In this document: piece after piece, positions 57,916 to 64,000 of the stretch
Position numbering within the stretch: the first letter of the stretch is position 1
Layout: each line of letters opens with the position of its first letter
NCBI GenBank assembly: GCA_950295325.1
Contig: OX485806.1
Span: 33,418,001-33,482,000 of the forward strand
Reading direction: 5' to 3'
DNA: 64,000 bases
Source: Polytrichum commune
Lineage: Eukaryota; Streptophyta; Polytrichopsida; Polytrichales; Polytrichaceae
Translations under genes and position numbers: made by a program
The notes under the pieces: generated by a model
The model's database searches: none
What the model saw: only the letters and a program-made list of their open reading frames with translations
What the model was told of the DNA's origin: nothing

Positions 57916-59857
57916 GTGTTGCTCAAATTTGTCTTTCAGGGTTTTTTGTTGTCAATGCACAACGTATTATTAGCTGTGAAGTATGCGTGTGTGGAAATCT
58001 GCAATCTGAGGGGTATAATTTTGTGCTGTCTCAAGCCATTCAGCTGTTCGCAAAATAGGGATTGTATTTCACAGCATGCAAAATGCGCCTCTCTTTTCTT
58101 TTTCTTGTTGTTCTTTAACCATGTATTCCCTGAAACTCTGATATTTGCAGGGAAGGGAGAAGCTCAGAGTTGGCAGCTCTGGAGAAGTGAGAATGCCAAA
58201 TCAGAGGTCGTATCTTGCAGGTGTTAGGTGGATCTTCGTCAAGTCATGAAAGCATTTTGAGTGTTGTGTCCGTCTCACACACCCTAAGGTCTTTGGATGT
58301 TGGAGCTTTTTAATCCTGTAGAACAATGCGAGTGTTTGCAAATTTAGGCAAATACCCACGCATTTTGCAATTTCTGTCATGTGACAACGGTATGCATTCT
58401 GGTAATAATGGCCCCTCCTGCTCCTTCCAGCTATTCTTTAGCATATATTCAATGACACTTGCAGAACAACAGATTCCAGCCCTCGGGACTGGGAAGGGGT
58501 GAAAGTCATGTGGGTTCTTTAAGTTAAAACAGGTAAAACTTAGAAGTAATAACCTTCAATTTGACACTTTAAACTTTCACTGGAAATTGATGGTACAGTT
58601 TGTAACATCAGTAAGTGAGTTTACCGGAGATACTTATTTTGTGTTGTTAGTATGCTATTGCACACTTCGCCACCAAGTGCCATAGTGGGGAAATGGTTGT
58701 GAAATTCAGTACATTATTTGCGAGATTTAGAATGTGTTTTAAGATGTGACACATGGACATGCAGGTGTTTGGCCACTGACGCCACTGGGGTAAATGATTG
58801 TGAAAATCACTGCAGCATTCATGAGCTTCAGAACATGTGTTAAGTCACGAGGCACATGGGCAGGCAGGTGTTCGTTATCCCCATCCATTTGAATCTAACT
58901 GTATTATTTCTTTCATGAAAACTGCATGCACAACTCCCGTATTTTGTTGTCTACCTTGGTTTATTTGGTACTTTGTTCTTGTTCCTCATCTCCTCTATTG
59001 AGACCTTCCTTTGGTGCACCGAGGGGATTCCATCCTACTTGGATATGAGTTCACCAAAAGTTGGTGTGGCATGAATTATCATACCTACTTGTCTGTGCTG
59101 TCCCTAACCCCCTGTTGGTGAGCCTTACTTGGTCACATATTTGTGAATAAGTTAAGCCCTGCACTGTCTTCATGGAGAACTTACTTCAACAAAAAGCTTG
59201 TGCATATGTTTTTAGCCGGTTGATTTAGTTGTAAGTTGGAGGAGATGGGAAAGGGGGAAACTGGGGGATTGGGATCAACGTGATCTTCAAAAGTTGACCT
59301 CTACAAATCTCTCAGGGTTCTCTTCTGGTCCTTGGTAAATGTTGAATCCTACTCCTTGTCAAGTGACATAAGGTAGAGGCACCTATATTGGACAGTTTTT
59401 TAGCTCTTAGACCCTTAATGTACTTGGAACATTTCACGGAGAATCTCAAAAACTTAGCCAATCCATAAGGAGGAGGTTAATGCAATGGGGTTTATGAATG
59501 TATATTGAGGTTTATGAATTTTTTTCTTCCCCAATCTTATATTGAACCAAATGTGTACTATCCACACCCATTACCTGTCAATTGGATGGTAAAGCTTGAC
59601 AAAAGGCCTCCCATATGTCAAGGGCCTTGGACAAAAATACCCCCAATTTTTTCTATTTGAAACCCGGAAGCAAGGCCACAACATGGCACTTGTGCGACCA
59701 ATCTAGTAGACTTGTGGGCCTCTAGATGTTTCCAATGACCCTCAATTTGTTTTAGCTCTATGGTTTATAGAGAGGGAAAAAAAAGAAGTCAACACTCAAG
59801 AGTCAATACTAGCTTTTGGGGAGGGGACTAGGGGTGGCGGCCATAACATTTTTTCAA
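57916..59857. other. No gene recognised
   Basis: Moderately AT-rich. An AG acceptor-like site precedes GGAAGGGAGAAGCTCAGAG near 58151, which could be a spliced untranslated exon of the upstream gene, but I cannot support it. CACATGG.CA.GCAGGTGTT blocks near 58751 and 58855 form a weak local repeat. Confidence 0.45.
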
Positions 59858-60354
59858 GGCCGCGTCACACTATGGCCGTCCAAGTGGAGAGGCCGTGGGA
59901 GTGAATGGCCAAACTTTTGTTGAGAGTCCAAAGAAATGGGTTGAAAATAGCCAATACAATATGGGAATTGGAGCCTCTGGCTAGGCATAGTGTGAAGCCT
60001 CCAAAGGCCAAGCCCAAAGTCCAAAGGAAGAAGGAGCATCCCACTTTATTCCTTGCCCAAAACAACCCCTCCAATCTGATGGCCAAGATCTTGTTAGTTT
60101 TTTTATTTTTTTATGACAAAAATCAACAGCCTCTCGACCATAGTTTGGGCTTTCATTCCTATCCAACCCAAACTTCCTTTGAGAGTCCGTCGCCTTGGTC
60201 AAAAAGTATTGCCATGTAGGCATTTTGGAGAGCGACAACCTTTGGACTTTGGGCTCCAGTGTGAAGGGCCGAGAGGCCAAATTCTTGGTTTCTTGCAATC
60301 TAATTGGTGGAAATCGATGGCCTCTTGACCTTCGGCCACAGTGTGAAGCAGCCC
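59858..60354. mobile_element. Tourist-like miniature element R4, copy b
   Basis: Reverse orientation of 47830-48396. Ends GGCCGCGTCACACTATGGCC and, inverted, GGGCTGCTTCACACTGTGGCC-like sequence; TTA follows the right end (60355-60357) but is not intact on the left. Confidence 0.8.
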
Positions 60355-60357
60355 TTA

Positions 60358-61577
60358 GATGACTTGCTAAGTAGTTGCGGTAGACTTTGCCAAACATGGG
60401 TATCTTCCACATTTAGATTGAATGTGGTTGCTATTTGGGAATCATTTCCACTAATAAGGGGCCCCATTAAACCCCTTGCATTATCTGAACAGTATTATGA
60501 CTTATATAACCCCTTTTTGATCACAAAAAACCATGACTCTTAACATATATAAACCTAACTTGGACAATATCAAAATTTTATGCACTAAAGTGTGTTAGCT
60601 CTCTGATGGATCTACCATTCTTTTGAGAAAAACAAATCTATGTATTGTTTTAAATATGCCATCAAAGTGTCTAGCATAGGTGCTTCTACCTTTTTAGCTC
60701 TTGTTTTCCGAATGCATTGCTACATGGATGATGTTATTTATGATCAATTAGGTACAATTCTATATTTATGGTAAAAATTGATTCACTCATTCAATTCATG
60801 TGGTGTGAGTTTTCAAATTTTCCAATAAAGGTTGAGATAAATTTAAACAACCTAGTACAAGCTCAACATTCATATGTAATTGATCATGCATCCAAGAGTA
60901 GAATTGTCACACTTTTTCATCTATGGAAATGCAATATCATCCATGATTCCCAAATTTGTTCACGAGCTAATTGGTTATGTTCAACAACCAACTTGAGTCA
61001 TCCACTCTCCTTTCGTTGGTTATATAACTTAACCTCTAACATCATATGCGATTGTAATCTAGTTGTGAACATGTTTGCTCTGACCCCTTTGACACCAATT
61101 TGGATGGTTTCTGGATTGTTTCAACTACTCCTTTTGTTCATGTGTCAAGTTTGCTATGTCTTGCCACGTGGATACTTTGATTCAACATAGTTGGTTATTT
61201 TTGGATTAATTCAAATATGGGAGTGTGCTCTCAATTGGTTTATAGTGGAATTGTTCCACAAATGCTTGCTTGACATTTGTCACCTTTGTATTTTAGGGGG
61301 CAACACATGTTAAACATGTTTATTTGTTGATCCCTATGTGCAAATGATTCCCAATTGATCTAAAAATTTGCATGACATTCAATTGCAACATATTCTAAAT
61401 ATCTACTATTGGAAATTTTTAGTTGGACATGTGTTGGTGGATGCAAATTCATGTTGAAGGCGTGCAGTTGTGGCATTGTTGCCTCAATTTGCAAAGCTTC
61501 CCAAAAAATCACAAAAGAATGGTTTCAAGATTTGTGAGTTGATTTGAGTAGGTACATTGCCCCTCTTTTGAATGCAT
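60358..61577. other. No gene recognised
   Basis: The 140-codon frame at 60768-61190 has no domain; 60900-61010 resembles 44360-44490, so it is repeat-derived. Confidence 0.5.
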
Positions 61578-61720
61578 AGCATTACTCAACTGATGAGTTG
61601 TGTTCAGTTGCCTTGACTTCAAATCCGGTCTGAAGCACTGGGATTTTGACATCCACATGCTTTTTTCCTTGAATTTACTATGCGGGGCCCATGAACACAA
61701 CTCATCAATTGAGTAATGTT
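61578..61720. mobile_element. Short miniature element with 29-bp inverted ends
   Basis: AGCATTACTCAACTGATGAG...TTGTGTTCA at the left faces TGAACACAACTCATCAATTG...TAATGTT at the right. Each arm is itself partly palindromic. No coding capacity. Confidence 0.75.
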
Positions 61721-62519
61721 ACATGAGGGTAACATTTTGTCATTTGGAGATGATTTGAGTGGAGGTTCGATCGAAAAACCGATTGAATTTCTAAACTGCT
61801 GCCCCTCAATACCATTATTGACATTCTTATTACAATTTCCTACATAACACAACTTCAACATTTAAATTTTGTATCGTGAATATTCACTTCTAACTTGCAA
61901 ACATCTATACGGTTGGATTTATCAAAAAAACTTTAGATCTTCAGCCATGGTCGCTGAAATTGAGGTCACATTTTCTGGGCAGATTTTTAGGGAAATTGGG
62001 TGTGCGAAGTTAGGGTTAAGTTAGTCCTTAATCGATCGTCTCATGCAAGTGGAGAACCCCATTTCGAAACAAATCCCATGCGCTTTTTCTACCGGACGCC
62101 GAAAAGATTTCATCCAGAACCTCCGGTTTTGTTCATCCATAAGCAGACTCCCAGTCATAGTGGAGTCGGTGGATGTCTTGAGGTTCTGTAACGGTTTTCA
62201 GGCCGAGATTGGTTGAAACGGAAACACAAAGTTATCCGTGGAGGCATTGCCTCGGAGAGGAAGGCTGCCATAATTAGGGTTCAAGGCTCCAAGGTGATTT
62301 CTCGGTGCCAAGATGTTGTCAGGGTTTTTGCGGCCATTGAGAGATTGCAGGTTGTGTTAAGCGAGCTCGCAATCCCGGGCATGGCTGTCGTCTTGCGGTT
62401 TCTAAGTCCCTCGAAAGCTCGGAATGTGGCCGACGTTGGACTTCTTTGTGTACAGATTGTTGTAAGAGTCTTCGGGGCCTGTGAATGTATGTTTAATTGA
62501 GTGTAGCGACGCTTTGGAG
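61721..62519. other. Upstream region of the PPR gene
   Basis: Composition becomes GC-richer from about 62040, consistent with promoter and leader. A 95-codon frame at 62213-62500 has no domain and ends just before the accepted start; it is probably leader sequence. Confidence 0.45.
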
Positions 62520-64000
62520 ATGGCCGGGTTAACTTCAATGACCGTGGGCTTTGCGTCCTCCTCGCTCTTCCCCGCCCTGCCGGCCTTTTGTGGAGCCTCT
62601 TCTTCTTCTTCTTCTTCGGCCTGCTGCTGTCCTTGTCAGGTTCCGAAGCAGTGGAGGTCTGGAGCTTTCGTGTTTGCTGAGCGGAGGAAGGCGGGGGTTG
62701 GTTCACCTGGAACATTGAAGGACTACAACCATGCGCTCTTGCGATGTGCAAGGTAGGTAGGGCACTTACGCAACAGGGCGAATTAGGGCATATGACTTGC
62801 CAGATGATGTGTAACCCCATCTTGTGAGAACAATTCTATTCTGCCATGCCATTTACATAGGTGGCGAAAGAAATTTGGCAGAATTTGAGTAGTTTGGAGT
62901 TGGCATTCATACCTGTGCATGTGTGAGTTTCTTGTAGGGAGGGACGCATGGTGGATGCAATGAAAATCTTCAAAACCTTGCAAGGAGCAAAGTTCAAACC
63001 GAATGTGGTGTCATACACTGCCCTTATCCAGGGCTTTGGAAAGCAAAGGAGCTTCAACAAAGTGTCGGAGATTTTCAGCGAAATCCAGCGCAGCAGGTTT
63101 TGCTCTTACATAAATCTTCACGTGGTAGAAAGCTGATGCAAGCAGTGAATAATTCTATGTCGCACTTCTGAAGGCACAAATTTTTAGTTTGTCTTCGACG
63201 ATCATTTTCCCCGGACAAGTGAGTAGCTCGAACGAGGGTCGGAGCTTTGAAATCATCCAACACTTATCGAGGTTGTCGTAATTAGTCGATGGAAAATTCT
63301 TACATCTCTTGTCTTTGGTTCTTACAGATATGATATGTTCATATGATAGAATGTTGATGAAAGCAGAGAACAATTCTTATGTTGCGTTTTTAATGCACAA
63401 TTGTAGTTGTCTTCATAGAGCTTTTTCCCTTGAAGTAATGAGCAGCGTGAACCGAGGGCAGCTTTGAAATCACCTTACACTTCTCTAGTTTGTTGTGATT
63501 AGTCAACAGAAAAATATTCTTACATGCCTCTCTTTGGTTCTCGTCAGGTGCCAACCGGATCTGAAGTTGTGTACTGTCTTGATAAGTACTTTCGGTAATG
63601 GAGGATTGCCAGGTTTGGCAGAAAGTGCAATGCAGTATGCTCAAGCTCAAGGCTTGCAACCTGATGCGATTGCATACACAGCTCTGGTCCATGCATATGC
63701 CCAAGGTGGTCTTTGGACAGAGGCTGAGAATGCCATAAGGTGATTATATGCTGAATCTTGAAAATCTGCTTCCTGTGGGATGGAAGGTTGATAGATGTGT
63801 TATTGTTATCAGATTCAAGATGTTTTACCATAGAGTGGACACGTCCTCAGCTACCTTTGGTCCAAAAAATTCTTCATGAGTGTTGATGTGAAAATCTGAA
63901 TTTAAAACCAGGAACAAGTTAAACATGTCACGCATCAATTGACTCTTTGCTTGTCTTTGATATGCATTTTGTTTAAGAGGTGGTTTCCACTGCATTTCTG
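62520..64000 (+). CDS. P-class pentatricopeptide repeat protein, 5' part (runs off the window)
   Basis: Three exons seen: 62520-62752, 62938-63096 and 63548-63739, about 194 residues; the gene continues beyond 64000. All introns interrupt an Arg codon as AG|G (phase 2). The N-terminus MAGLTSMTVGFASSSLFPAL is rich in Ser and Ala with no acidic residue until Glu-54, like a plastid transit peptide. Then PPR motifs follow: YNHALLRCAREGRMVDAMKI, VVSYTALIQGFGKQRSFNKV, LKLCTVLISTFGNGGLPGLA and AIAYTALVHAYAQGGLWTEA, each closed by a KPN/QPD-type end. PPR proteins bind organelle RNA one base per repeat. The upstream in-frame ATG at 62481 is an alternative start. Which PPR orthologue it is cannot be told from this part. 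Confidence 0.9.
63135..63547. repeat. Duplicated 3' half of PPR intron 2
   Basis: Two diverged units of about 200 bp: AGTGAATAATTCTATGTCGC through TCTTTGGTTCTTACAG (63327), and AGAGAACAATTCTTATGTTGC through TCTTTGGTTCTCGTCAG (63547). Both end in an AG acceptor; only the second precedes coding sequence. Confidence 0.8.

Overview
The window looks like nuclear DNA of a land plant with a large, repeat-rich genome. It has long introns with GT..AG junctions, TTTAGGG-type telomere-like tracts, plant-typical gene families, and wide spacers full of miniature transposons, SINEs and decayed retroelements. No bacterial or organellar operon structure is visible. The low gene density and intron-rich genes would suit a fern or another non-flowering plant, but the lineage is an inference.

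Bases 1-22,200 hold no gene I can support. They contain two GC-rich fold-back elements, two diverged copies of a roughly 2.7-3.4 kb repeat, a fossil Ty1/copia element, a LINE fragment, tRNA-like SINE copies, TA-flanked miniature transposons, a 264-bp tandem array and an unusual array of seven short hairpins (3046-3265).

Bases 22,200-43,050 form the main gene cluster. In order: a seven-exon Mpv17/PMP22-family membrane protein (+), a twelve-exon inositol polyphosphate kinase of the ITPK4 type (-), a plant RlmH-type SPOUT rRNA methyltransferase (+), and a two-exon TMEM230-type membrane protein (-). The Mpv17 and ITPK genes converge, ITPK and RlmH are divergent across about 1 kb, and RlmH and TMEM230 converge. 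I rebuilt every exon chain by matching protein family motifs to phase-compatible splice sites.

Bases 43,050-56,200 are again a transposon graveyard. Several miniature element families here are flanked by TTA/TAA, as PIF/Harbinger elements are, and there are nested insertions. At 56,230-57,393 lies a continuous reading frame for a stand-alone EDR2 C-terminal (DUF1336) protein. From 62,520 to the window end lie the first three exons of a pentatricopeptide repeat protein with a plastid-type leader.

The genes do not form a pathway. They are unrelated housekeeping functions: organelle membrane, inositol phosphate metabolism, organelle rRNA modification, endomembrane, lipid-binding domain and organelle RNA binding. 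The most distinctive sequence-level theme is repeated 200-300 bp tandem duplication inside introns of four of the six genes, in several cases copying a 3' splice-site region, together with the covarying hairpin array.
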